This document shows, piece by piece, positions 25,128 through 33,257 of a DNA stretch of 64,000 nt. A model generated the notes under the pieces. It made no database searches. It saw only the letters and a program-made list of their open reading frames with translations, and was not told the origin of the DNA. How positions within the stretch are numbered: the first letter of the stretch is position 1; each line of letters opens with the position of its first letter. The DNA is from Shewanella waksmanii ATCC BAA-643 (lineage in GTDB: Bacteria; Pseudomonadota; Gammaproteobacteria; Enterobacterales; Shewanellaceae): the NCBI RefSeq assembly GCF_000518805.1, contig NZ_JAEH01000011.1, positions 1 to 64,000 on the forward strand, given 5' to 3'. Both the position numbers and the translations under genes were made by a program.

Positions 25128-28112
25128 ATGCGACGATTTAACTTTAAGAAAAGTGTTCTAGCGACCAGCATTGCGGTTGTAATGACAAGCGGAGTAGCTC
25201 CTCTTGCTGTTGCGGCTGATGAGACTACAGCGTCTGATGAAAATATTGAGGTCATAGCGGTTCGAGGTATTCGTGCCAGTACTAAAGCCAGTATCAACAC
25301 CAAGCGATTCTCTGATTCTCAAGTAGATGGTATTTCTGCTGAGGATATTGGTAAGCTTCCAGATGTCACCATTGCAGATTCATTGCAACGTATTACCGGT
25401 GTTCAAGTAGAAAGAACTGCAGGCGAGAGTGGTCCAGTTCAAATCCGTGGTCTGCCTCAAGTTGATACCATGATGAATGGTGAGATCTTCTTAAGCGCGA
25501 CAACGATTGATTCATCAACCACTGATTTAGGTGATTTACCATCACAACTTTTTTCTGGTGTTGATGTTTATAAAACTAAAAATGCAAGTAATGTCGGCGC
25601 GGGTATGGCCGGTACTATTGATCTGAAAACTCGTCGTCCATTTGATATGGATACTGGATTTACATTCGCAGGTGGCGCGGAAGCGACACAAGGTTCTATT
25701 AGCGAAGAAACAGATCCAACGTTCCACGGTCTAGTATCATACAATGATGATAAATTCGGTGTTCTACTTTCTGCCGTAACATCTCAAGCGACGCTAGCAA
25801 CCGATTACAACGGTTTTAACGACACGTCAGAAAACGGCGGTTTGGGTTGGACTGGTAGCAGTGTGACCGATGGCGTTAACCACATCACTCCTCATGGTTT
25901 CACCGCGTTTAATAAGCAAGAAGAGCGTGACCGTGATGCATTACAATTTAGTCTTCAAGGTGATTTGGGCGAAGGTTTTGAGTTAACTTTTGACTATTTC
26001 TATACCAATCAAGAGCGCTTCAATGCGCGTCGCGGTTTTAACCACAACAGTCGCTGGCAGGGTTATCAAAACTATGCAGACGCAACTAGCTTTACCGGCA
26101 GTGGCTACACTCACCTAGAAACAGGTGAAGAGTGGCGTGCAGTAAACGGTTATCAAATGCGTCCTTACCGTATGCAGTCGTTTACTCAGGTTAACATTAA
26201 CGAAGAAAAATCTGAGAACTTCAACTTAGAGCTGAATTATGACAATGGTGGCGCGTTAACTGGTCAAGTTCGTGTAACTCACGCGACTGCGAAAGCAACC
26301 ATGCGTCATGCTTACGGTGAAGGCGATATCCTCAGTATTGATGAAGGGACACTAATTACTGGTCCTGGTGGATTAACTCCAGCTGAATATTGTAACAATG
26401 GCGAAGAGATTGTAGGTGACCAAGGTGGTTGCTACGGTAACTACTCAACTGGTATCCAAGATTCACAATTCCTGATCACTCATTCTTCTGCTGGTGCCTA
26501 CCCACACTTTGGTGGTTTTGACCAGATGGTTAACGGTGGTAAAGGTATGATGAGTGTTGCCGATTATATGGCAGACAAAGATTCATACCATATTGGTGCG
26601 TTCTCATCAGAAGGTAACACTGATGATAGAGGCGAGCTTGATACCTTTAGCACAGCATGGAACTATGCATTTGATGATCTAAGTTTCATCAGTAGTGTTG
26701 ATTTCGGTCTGCGCTATATGGAGCGTAGTGTTGATCATGACCAATTCACTTATACCTCTGATTTTGGTGGTGGATGTGATATCGCTCAGTGGAAAGCGGT
26801 TGACCAAGCCTACGGTGCAGATTGTGTCGGTGTTGAAGGCACGGGTGAGATGGTTAACGGTGAATGGGTACCTTATACACTACTTCCACCTACTGGAATT
26901 GATGAAGTCACGACAGCATCATTTCAAACTAACTTTGGTGGCGTAACGGGTATTCCAGGAGTTTGGTCAATTGATCCAAGTAACTTCCGTGACCCACGTG
27001 CATTCCATGAAAGAGTATTTGGTAATGTTGCTCGCACTGAAAATGGTGGTTCAACTTACGATGTTAAGCTCAAAGAAATGAGCTACTTCCTACAAGCGAA
27101 TATCGATTGGGAAGGCCTAACAGGTAACTTTGGCGTTAAAGTCGTAAATACTGATTTGTATGTTAAGCAAAATCTAGTTGGACCTAACTTACCGCATTCA
27201 GGTTTAGGACCTGATATTGGTGATGTGGTTACTGAGCGTAGCTATACCGATTATCTACCACGTGTGAACTTAAACTACGGTATCACTGAAGATCTTATCG
27301 TTCGTGGTGCTTACTCGAAAGAGATGATGCCACTCGATCTATCTGAGTGGGGTGAAGGTAAAGTCGTTGGTAATGCGTATAACGCAGAATGTGACTGTAT
27401 GCGTGTGGTTAACGGTCAGCTAAGGGGTAACCCAGAGCTAGATCCACTACGTTCAGACAACTACTCGCTTTCTGCTGAGTGGTACATGGCTGAAGCATCA
27501 ATGCTATCTGCTGGTCTATTCTTAATTGAAATTGAGAGTTTCACTACACCTGGTATCACCATGGTAGATGAGCCAGATTCAGACGGTGTTAAACGTGGTC
27601 CTTGGCCTTTCACTACAACCCTACAGGGAACTGGTGGCGAAGTTAAAGGCTTTGAATTAGCGGGTCGTGTTGCTTTTGGTGACTATACCGATATTGCTAT
27701 TCTAAATAACTTTGGTTTTGATGCTAACTACACCTACACAGATAGTAGCCGTGAAGACAAAGACGTATATGGCAATGATCTACCGTTCATTGGTATGTCA
27801 GAAGACACATACAATGCGGTACTTTGGTATGAGCAAGAAGAGTTTTCAGCGCGTATTGCATGGAACTCACGTAGCCCACGTCTGATCACTCCAGGTTCTG
27901 CTGGAACGGGCGGACAGTCTCTTTACCAAGATGACTATTCGCAGTTAGATGTGAACGTGACCTATAACCTCAATGAGAACTTTAGCTTCTATCTCAACGG
28001 TTCAAACATTACCGAAGAGATCCAGGAAACTTATGTTGAGTTCCCAGAGCAGAAAGCATTCCAGAATGCTTATGAAGCACGTTATACATTGGGTGCACGT
28101 ATGATTTTCTAA
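25128..28112 (+). CDS. TonB-dependent outer-membrane receptor 2 of the NAG regulon
   Basis: 994-residue TonB-dependent transporter, a paralogue of receptor 1: very similar leader (MRRFNFKKSVLATSIAVV), TonB-box-like IEVIAVRGIRAS, plug (SAEDIGKLPDVTIADSLQRI), then a barrel ending in Phe (TLGARMIF), the usual C-terminal residue for BAM recognition. It is about 90 residues longer, with extra extracellular loops carrying cysteine pairs (around NAECDCMRV and YCNNGEEI). No STN domain. It is controlled by operator 2 and followed by a terminator. It probably takes a different ligand from receptor 1 (inference). Confidence 0.92.
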   Translation: MRRFNFKKSVLATSIAVVMTSGVAPLAVAADETTASDENIEVIAVRGIRASTKASINTKRFSDSQVDGISAEDIGKLPDVTIADSLQRITGVQVERTAGESGPVQIRGLPQVDTMMNGEIFLSATTIDSSTTDLGDLPSQLFSGVDVYKTKNASNVGAGMAGTIDLKTRRPFDMDTGFTFAGGAEATQGSISEETDPTFHGLVSYNDDKFGVLLSAVTSQATLATDYNGFNDTSENGGLGWTGSSVTDGVNHITPHGFTAFNKQEERDRDALQFSLQGDLGEGFELTFDYFYTNQERFNARRGFNHNSRWQGYQNYADATSFTGSGYTHLETGEEWRAVNGYQMRPYRMQSFTQVNINEEKSENFNLELNYDNGGALTGQVRVTHATAKATMRHAYGEGDILSIDEGTLITGPGGLTPAEYCNNGEEIVGDQGGCYGNYSTGIQDSQFLITHSSAGAYPHFGGFDQMVNGGKGMMSVADYMADKDSYHIGAFSSEGNTDDRGELDTFSTAWNYAFDDLSFISSVDFGLRYMERSVDHDQFTYTSDFGGGCDIAQWKAVDQAYGADCVGVEGTGEMVNGEWVPYTLLPPTGIDEVTTASFQTNFGGVTGIPGVWSIDPSNFRDPRAFHERVFGNVARTENGGSTYDVKLKEMSYFLQANIDWEGLTGNFGVKVVNTDLYVKQNLVGPNLPHSGLGPDIGDVVTERSYTDYLPRVNLNYGITEDLIVRGAYSKEMMPLDLSEWGEGKVVGNAYNAECDCMRVVNGQLRGNPELDPLRSDNYSLSAEWYMAEASMLSAGLFLIEIESFTTPGITMVDEPDSDGVKRGPWPFTTTLQGTGGEVKGFELAGRVAFGDYTDIAILNNFGFDANYTYTDSSREDKDVYGNDLPFIGMSEDTYNAVLWYEQEEFSARIAWNSRSPRLITPGSAGTGGQSLYQDDYSQLDVNVTYNLNENFSFYLNGSNITEEIQETYVEFPEQKAFQNAYEARYTLGARMIF

Positions 28113-28138
28113 TAGAAATCATTTTAATTGGTGTATCT

Positions 28139-28166
28139 AAAGGTGCCGCAGTCGCGGCACCTTTTT
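28139..28166 (+). terminator. Terminator after TonB receptor 2
   Basis: Perfect stem AAAGGTGCCGC / GCGGCACCTTT, loop AGTC, followed by T. It isolates the receptor gene from halogenase 3, as in the first block. Confidence 0.85.
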
Positions 28167-28318
28167 GCGTTTTTATTGTCACAGAATACACATTTAATTT
28201 ATTGATAATATTTGATTATTAGTCCATTTTGTTGTCTAGTGATTAAATGCTGCAATGGTGTGATGTATCGCCGATAGGGCGGGTTTGTTGATGTTATATT
28301 TACTGAGTGGTAGCTAAA

Positions 28319-29839
28319 ATGGAAAGTTCAGCGAATGAAGTTAACTCGATTGTAATTGTGGGTGGTGGCACATCTGGTTGGATGACGGCTGCGGCCCTCA
28401 GTCAGCACTTTAAGGATAAGCCAGTCAGTATCACCTTGGTTGAGTCTTCACAAATTGGAACCATAGGGGTTGGAGAAGCGACGATTCCTACCTTAAGGCG
28501 CTTCTATGCCAAGCTGGGACTAACCGATACTGACGTACTAAAAGCGACTAATGCAACGTGCAAACTGGGTATTGAATTTAAGGACTGGTCAACGTTAGGT
28601 GACAGTTTTATTCACCCTTTTGGGATCTTTGGTCAAGGTACTAAAGAGACCGATTTTCACCACTATTGGCTGCGTGCGATGCAAGCGGGGCATACCACAG
28701 CATTCTCAGAGTACTCATTAGGTGTGCAACTTGCTCGGTCCAATAAGTTTACTTACCCCAGTACCAAGCCAGAAAGCCAATTGGAGGTCTATGACTGGGC
28801 GCTGCATTTTGACGCGTCACTGTTTGCCGAGTTAATGAAGCAAGTGGCTCTGCAAGCCAATGTAATGGTCATTGACGACAAAATTGAGCAAGTTAATACC
28901 GATAATCACAATGGACACATTTCGTCACTACAGCTTGCCAGTGGTGGTCAAGTCAAAGGCGATCTATTTATCGATTGCTCAGGTTTTCGTTCGATGCTGT
29001 TACAGCAGACATTAAACACAGGCTATTGCGATTGGAGCGAGTGGTTGTTATGCGATAAAGCGGTTGCTGTGCAGACAAAAGCGAGTGACGATCCGATTGC
29101 AAGAACCGTCTCCCATGCCCAGAAAGCTGGGTGGATATGGAAGATCCCACTGCAACATCGCACTGGTAATGGTCATGTATATTCGAGCCAGTTTATGAGC
29201 GAAGAGCAAGCGGAGCAATGCCTATTACAACAGCTAGATGGGCCTGTATTGCATGAACCTAGACACTTTAGTTTTACCCCAGGCCGTGCACAAAAAGCCT
29301 GGAACAAAAACTGTATCGCAGTGGGTCTATCTTCAGGCTTTTTAGAACCGCTAGAAAGCACCAGTATTGCACTAGTTGAAACCGCTATTGAAAAAATATG
29401 CCTATCTTTTCCAGCTAATCAATATACAACTCGTACAGTCGATAAGTTTAACGATGTTACTGCGGCCGAATATGAACGTGTCAGAGACTTCATTATATTG
29501 CACTACAAAGCGACCCAACGAAATGACTCACCTATGTGGCGTTATTGTCAGCAGATGGACATTCCTCAATCGTTAACCGATAAACTAGCGGCTTACCAAA
29601 AGAATGGGACAATGCTTGCTTATCCATGGGAGATTTTTGGCAAAGACAGTTGGCTGGCTATCTACCATGGCTTTGGCTTAATCCCAGAGCAATACGCGAC
29701 AAAAGCCGATAATATGGAGCAAGCTTACCTGCTTAAACATATGCATTATATGAAATCGAGAGTCGCTCAAAGCGTGAATAGCGCGCCGACCCACAAACAA
29801 TTTTTGTATGAAACCTGTGGATTTGAAGCTGGGAAGTAA
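28319..29839 (+). CDS. Flavin-dependent halogenase-like protein 3
   Basis: 506-residue tryptophan halogenase-family protein. FAD loop IVGGGTSGWM (residues 13-22), catalytic lysine in NATCKLG (Lys82), GWIWKIPL and FLEPLES are present. It is clearly closer to halogenase 4 than to 1 and 2: both have LGI-F--W, HPF, HHY and LARSNKF/LARTNRF patterns. ATG 28319 follows GAGTGG; an in-frame GTG is at 28307. No NagR operator is seen in the 194 bp after the receptor terminator, so it depends on read-through or an unseen promoter. It is convergent with halogenase 4, with 57 bp between. Confidence 0.87.
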   Translation: MESSANEVNSIVIVGGGTSGWMTAAALSQHFKDKPVSITLVESSQIGTIGVGEATIPTLRRFYAKLGLTDTDVLKATNATCKLGIEFKDWSTLGDSFIHPFGIFGQGTKETDFHHYWLRAMQAGHTTAFSEYSLGVQLARSNKFTYPSTKPESQLEVYDWALHFDASLFAELMKQVALQANVMVIDDKIEQVNTDNHNGHISSLQLASGGQVKGDLFIDCSGFRSMLLQQTLNTGYCDWSEWLLCDKAVAVQTKASDDPIARTVSHAQKAGWIWKIPLQHRTGNGHVYSSQFMSEEQAEQCLLQQLDGPVLHEPRHFSFTPGRAQKAWNKNCIAVGLSSGFLEPLESTSIALVETAIEKICLSFPANQYTTRTVDKFNDVTAAEYERVRDFIILHYKATQRNDSPMWRYCQQMDIPQSLTDKLAAYQKNGTMLAYPWEIFGKDSWLAIYHGFGLIPEQYATKADNMEQAYLLKHMHYMKSRVAQSVNSAPTHKQFLYETCGFEAGK

Positions 29840-29896
29840 TTGTTGTGTTAGCACGCTAGCCTGTTAATCGTCAAAGCTAACAGGCTAGGGTGTGGT

Positions 29897-31402
29897 TTAC
29901 CGCGTTGCAGCGCAGTGTTTAGCGATAAATTGCTCATGGGTCATGGCTTGGTTTGCTGCCTGTGTGATAGAGCGTTTCATTTGTTCTAAGTTGTTGATTA
30001 TGACTTGGTGCTCTACCGAGTCTGCACGGGGATCGTACCTTTTTGGCGTAACCCCGAAAGCATGGTACATAGTAAGCCAGCTTGCCGCCTCAAATGATTC
30101 ACTTTCATGAATAATGATATGGCCTCGGCTTTCAAATAACGCGATTTTATGTGCCAATGTGTCAGGGACAGGCATAGACTGACAATAACGCCAGAATTCG
30201 CTGTCTTGGCGGTCTGTGAGCTTATAGTGCAAGATAATAAAGTCCCTTACGTGCTCAAGTTCCGCATTATGTAGGCGGTTTACTTCTGCGATATCGTGTT
30301 GATTAAAACTAGTGTCTGGAAAGAAGTCTAGCAGCTTAGCAATCGCACTTTGGATTAATGAAATACTGGTCGATTCAATGGGTTCTAAAAAGCCGCTAGA
30401 GAGACCCACGGCAAAGCAGTTTTTATTCCAAATTTGTTTGCGTCTTCCCGGTGTAAAACGAAATTGTTTGGCTTGATTAGAGGGTTGACCCTCGATATTC
30501 CCAAGTAGGTTTTGCATCGCATGGTCATCATCTTCAAATTGGCTGGCGTAGATATAGCCATTTCCCATTCGGTGTTGCAGCGGTATGCGCCATTGCCAAC
30601 CATTACTATGTGCAATGGCCCGCGTATAGGGCGCAGGTTGTTGTTGCAGTTCGCTCTGTACAGCGATGGCTTTATCGCATAGTAACCACTCACTCCAGTC
30701 TTCATAACCAGTTTCTAGTGCTTGCTCAATCAGTAATCCTTTAAACCCTGTACAGTCGACAAAGAGATCGGCAGATACTCGTTGGCCGTTGGTTAGCGTT
30801 ACTGATTCAATAAAGCCGCTTTCTGCCTGACAATTTACCTGCTCAATCTTACTATCAATATGCACAACCCCCTGTTTGGTTGCATGTTGCTTGAGTAGGT
30901 TTGCATAGAGACCGGCATCAAAGTGATACGCATAAGAATAATCAGCTAATGGTGTCGCGGGTTGCGGGTGCGGCTGAGCAAAGCGGTTAGTGCGTGCTAA
31001 CACACTTGAAAAACTGTAATCACTTAGCTCCGTAGCAAACCCCGATTGCGATAACTTGTGTAAATAGTGATGAAATGGTACGCCATTGACGGGGATACCA
31101 TAGTCGCTAAAAGGATGAAAAAATGGCTGTTGGTTCTGAGTCCATTGCTCAAACTGTATCCCCAATTTGAAGGTGGCTTGGGTGGCTTTAATGAATTCAA
31201 GTTCATCAAGTCCAATTTGATGATTAAACTGCACAATACTGGGGATAGTCGCTTCGCCGACACCAACGGTAGCTATGTCAGTTGACTCAATAAGTGTGAT
31301 GTTCAGCTGCTTTCCCTGCGCATACTTGATTAGGCTTGCAGCTGTCATCCAGCCTGCCGTGCCGCCACCCAGAATCACTACATCTTTAATTGGAGCTGTC
31401 AT
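29897..31402 (-). CDS. Flavin-dependent halogenase-like protein 4
   Basis: 501-residue paralogue of halogenase 3. FAD loop ILGGGTAGWM (residues 10-19), catalytic Lys79 in QATFKLG, GWQWRIPL and FLEPIES are conserved. AGGTGAAAGG precedes the ATG. It follows the TSUP membrane protein gene on the minus strand (45-bp gap), so both are likely expressed from operator 4. Of the glutamate motifs in the four proteins, this one alone has Ile for the Leu between Pro and Glu. Confidence 0.87.
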   Translation of the reverse strand: MTAPIKDVVILGGGTAGWMTAASLIKYAQGKQLNITLIESTDIATVGVGEATIPSIVQFNHQIGLDELEFIKATQATFKLGIQFEQWTQNQQPFFHPFSDYGIPVNGVPFHHYLHKLSQSGFATELSDYSFSSVLARTNRFAQPHPQPATPLADYSYAYHFDAGLYANLLKQHATKQGVVHIDSKIEQVNCQAESGFIESVTLTNGQRVSADLFVDCTGFKGLLIEQALETGYEDWSEWLLCDKAIAVQSELQQQPAPYTRAIAHSNGWQWRIPLQHRMGNGYIYASQFEDDDHAMQNLLGNIEGQPSNQAKQFRFTPGRRKQIWNKNCFAVGLSSGFLEPIESTSISLIQSAIAKLLDFFPDTSFNQHDIAEVNRLHNAELEHVRDFIILHYKLTDRQDSEFWRYCQSMPVPDTLAHKIALFESRGHIIIHESESFEAASWLTMYHAFGVTPKRYDPRADSVEHQVIINNLEQMKRSITQAANQAMTHEQFIAKHCAATR

Positions 31403-31447
31403 CCTTTCACCTCTTTGTTATTTGTGTAGTCGCCAACAGGTTTTATA

Positions 31448-32332
31448 TTAGGGGTACATATGGATTCCGGAGATGATAATCCAAAATGCGAAAAATAATT
31501 TTAGCGATCTTACCGGTAAGTACAGTGCTAACTTTTTGGCTAGAATTCCACCGAGGATGGCTCCCGGGCCGGCAAACAGCACAATATTAAAATATGCATC
31601 ACTGCTAGGGTTTAAATGAATTGGGCTCACAGACCAAACCGTAATCGCGGTAACCATGACGCCAACCGCAACGGCCAAGGTTGGTGAGAAGCGACTTAAT
31701 ATCAGGTAAATCACCAATATTTCTCCCACCCCAACAGATAACCAAGCGGTGATCAGTCCACCGACAAAGCTCAATATGATTAGATGGCTTACCTCAAGGG
31801 GAGTAAGTGAGCGAGTAGAGTGCTGCTTTTGTGGGCGTAAGCCACTGTAGACAATGGCAATCCCTAAAATAATTGAGAACAGGCTAAAGCTTAGCTCCAA
31901 TGAAGCTGGCGCTGAAATACTCAGTAACTCTGCACACCAAATTCCCATAATGGATACAGGGGCGCATAGGCCGACTAAAATGGGTAGTAGCTGTGCAGAT
32001 TGTTTAAATTCAGCCTGTTTGAAGTGACGCCACCACGCGATGGAACCTGCGGTCATACCGAAACATTGAATCGCAAACGATGTTGATACGCTCTGGCTAT
32101 GGCTAAGTTCAAGGCTATTAAATACCGGAATAAAGATAACTCCACCGCCAGCACCTGTGGAGTTTGCGAAAATGGCGCCAGTTATCCCTAACATCACGTA
32201 GTGAAGGTAACTTTTGATTACATCCAATGTGTCAGTAAATTGCATCGCCCAGATAAACCAAATGGATACTAAGCCTGCGAGTAAAATGAGATGGCGCTGA
32301 TAGTCTTTTATTTTATTGAATTTTCTTATCAT
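31448..32332 (-). CDS. TSUP (TauE/SafE) family membrane transporter
   Basis: 294-residue polytopic membrane protein, about eight hydrophobic segments, with family-typical regions GAIFANSTGAGGGVIFIPVF (near residue 60) and FVGGLITAWLSVGVGEILVI. TSUP proteins move small anions such as sulfite, sulfonates or sulfoacetate; the substrate here is unknown. It opens the minus-strand unit with halogenase 4, with a NagR operator 67 bp before the start. Export of an acid, halide-like or sulfonate product linked to the halogenase is speculation. Confidence 0.82.
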   Translation of the reverse strand: MIRKFNKIKDYQRHLILLAGLVSIWFIWAMQFTDTLDVIKSYLHYVMLGITGAIFANSTGAGGGVIFIPVFNSLELSHSQSVSTSFAIQCFGMTAGSIAWWRHFKQAEFKQSAQLLPILVGLCAPVSIMGIWCAELLSISAPASLELSFSLFSIILGIAIVYSGLRPQKQHSTRSLTPLEVSHLIILSFVGGLITAWLSVGVGEILVIYLILSRFSPTLAVAVGVMVTAITVWSVSPIHLNPSSDAYFNIVLFAGPGAILGGILAKKLALYLPVRSLKLFFAFWIIISGIHMYP

Positions 32333-32398
32333 TATTCCACTCTGGTCGTTATCTTAGCTTAAAAGTGGCCAGCAAATCCATGTCGATGTTAGCAACAA

Positions 32399-32414
32399 TT
32401 GACAGCGTTGTCAT
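32399..32414 (-). promoter_or_regulatory. NagR operator 4 (before the TSUP-halogenase 4 unit)
   Basis: TTGACAGCGTTGTCAT, 66 bp upstream of the TSUP start on the minus strand, the same spacing as operators 1 and 2 to their genes. Confidence 0.8.
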
Positions 32415-32554
32415 TATTTTGTTAATGGGTGCGATTCTCGCAAAGCTAGGCTGCAAAGGGGATTGGAGCGCTATTGGGTCGCTCAACTAAAAAAACATGC
32501 TCAAATTTGTCAAAAATATGTAGAAATTCTGTTCGGGCTTGTGTATGTTTGTAA

Positions 32555-32570
32555 ATGACAGCGTTGTCAT
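32555..32570 (+). promoter_or_regulatory. NagR operator 5 (leader upstream of the hexosaminidase)
   Basis: ATGACAGCGTTGTCAT preceded by TTGTGTA, as at operators 1 and 2. It lies about 690 bp before the hexosaminidase ATG, so transcription from here would first produce a long leader that includes the hairpin at 32712-32767. Confidence 0.75.
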
Positions 32571-32711
32571 TTGCTTGTGTGACTCGTTTGTCTTGTAAGG
32601 TCTACATGGTTTAGGAAGAGGTCTCCTACTTCATGTGTTTGGCATCTGTATAACGAAAATTTATGCATTTGTGTTTGTTATTTCTAAATAGTCTCTCCCC
32701 AGAAACTAGAG

Positions 32712-32767
32712 TTGGCTAGGTGGTTTATCCAATCAGTATTTGATAAAACACCTAGCTATTTTTTCTT
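32712..32767 (+). terminator. Strong terminator or attenuator in the hexosaminidase leader
   Basis: A 15-bp stem (32715-32729 with 32742-32756, one mismatch) with a 12-base loop is followed by ATTTTTTCTT. It terminates plus-strand transcripts only. There is no recognisable gene between operator 5 and this hairpin, so it may end a short NagR-controlled RNA of about 170-180 nt or act as an attenuator for the hexosaminidase gene. Confidence 0.75.
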
Positions 32768-32869
32768 AGAAATACTAAGGCCTTATTAGGTACATTTTTA
32801 CCTGCTGGCGGCAAAACAATTACTATAACTCTTGCTTTATAATTAGAGCGCTTAAAAGAGGTGCTGCAA

Positions 32870-32956
32870 ATGAAAATAAAGCCATTTCTTGCCATTAGCA
32901 AAGCATATCAACGTTGGCAATTTAGCTTTCATCTGAGCCATATCATTACCTCTTAA
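32870..32956 (+). CDS. Possible 28-codon leader peptide
   Basis: Short reading frame MKIKPFLAISKAYQRWQF... of 28 residues with AGAGG 8 bases before its ATG. No family is recognised. It lies in the long leader of the hexosaminidase gene and could be a leader peptide or chance. Confidence 0.2.
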   Translation: MKIKPFLAISKAYQRWQFSFHLSHIITS

Positions 32957-33004
32957 TAGCTAGTAACTTGTTATACTCCCGTCAATAAATTACCGATAAC
33001 TGCC

Positions 33005-33172
33005 ATGCCAAAGCAGGGTGGTTACCATAAAATTTGCCGTAAATGTTTTAAGGTAAAGCTACGCAGCATTATCGCGTGGTTGCTAAGTGATAAATACAAA
33101 GACAATATTAGCAAACTTATTTTGGCCACTGGCATAGATAGGACTGCACCCCATCAGCGTGTTAGGTATTGA
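33005..33172 (+). CDS. Possible small basic protein, unknown
   Basis: A 55-codon frame beginning MPKQGGYHKICRKCFKVKLR, very basic with a CxxC pair. It has no clear ribosome-binding site and I do not recognise it. It may be a remnant of a larger gene or chance. Confidence 0.15.
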   Translation: MPKQGGYHKICRKCFKVKLRSIIAWLLSDKYKDNISKLILATGIDRTAPHQRVRY

Positions 33173-33257
33173 TGGGAGTGTCAGGGGGGGAACCAAGGGC
33201 TCCAGTGAAAGTACACTGAATTGTCAGTGGCTTATTAAACACGTTGAGAGGGTAGAG

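Noticed and set aside
20667-31402. A natural-product (pyrrolnitrin- or rebeccamycin-like) biosynthetic cluster because of the halogenase genes
   Set aside because: No other biosynthetic genes are present; the neighbours are TonB receptors, SapC, TSUP and GlcNAc catabolism genes under NagR-type operators.
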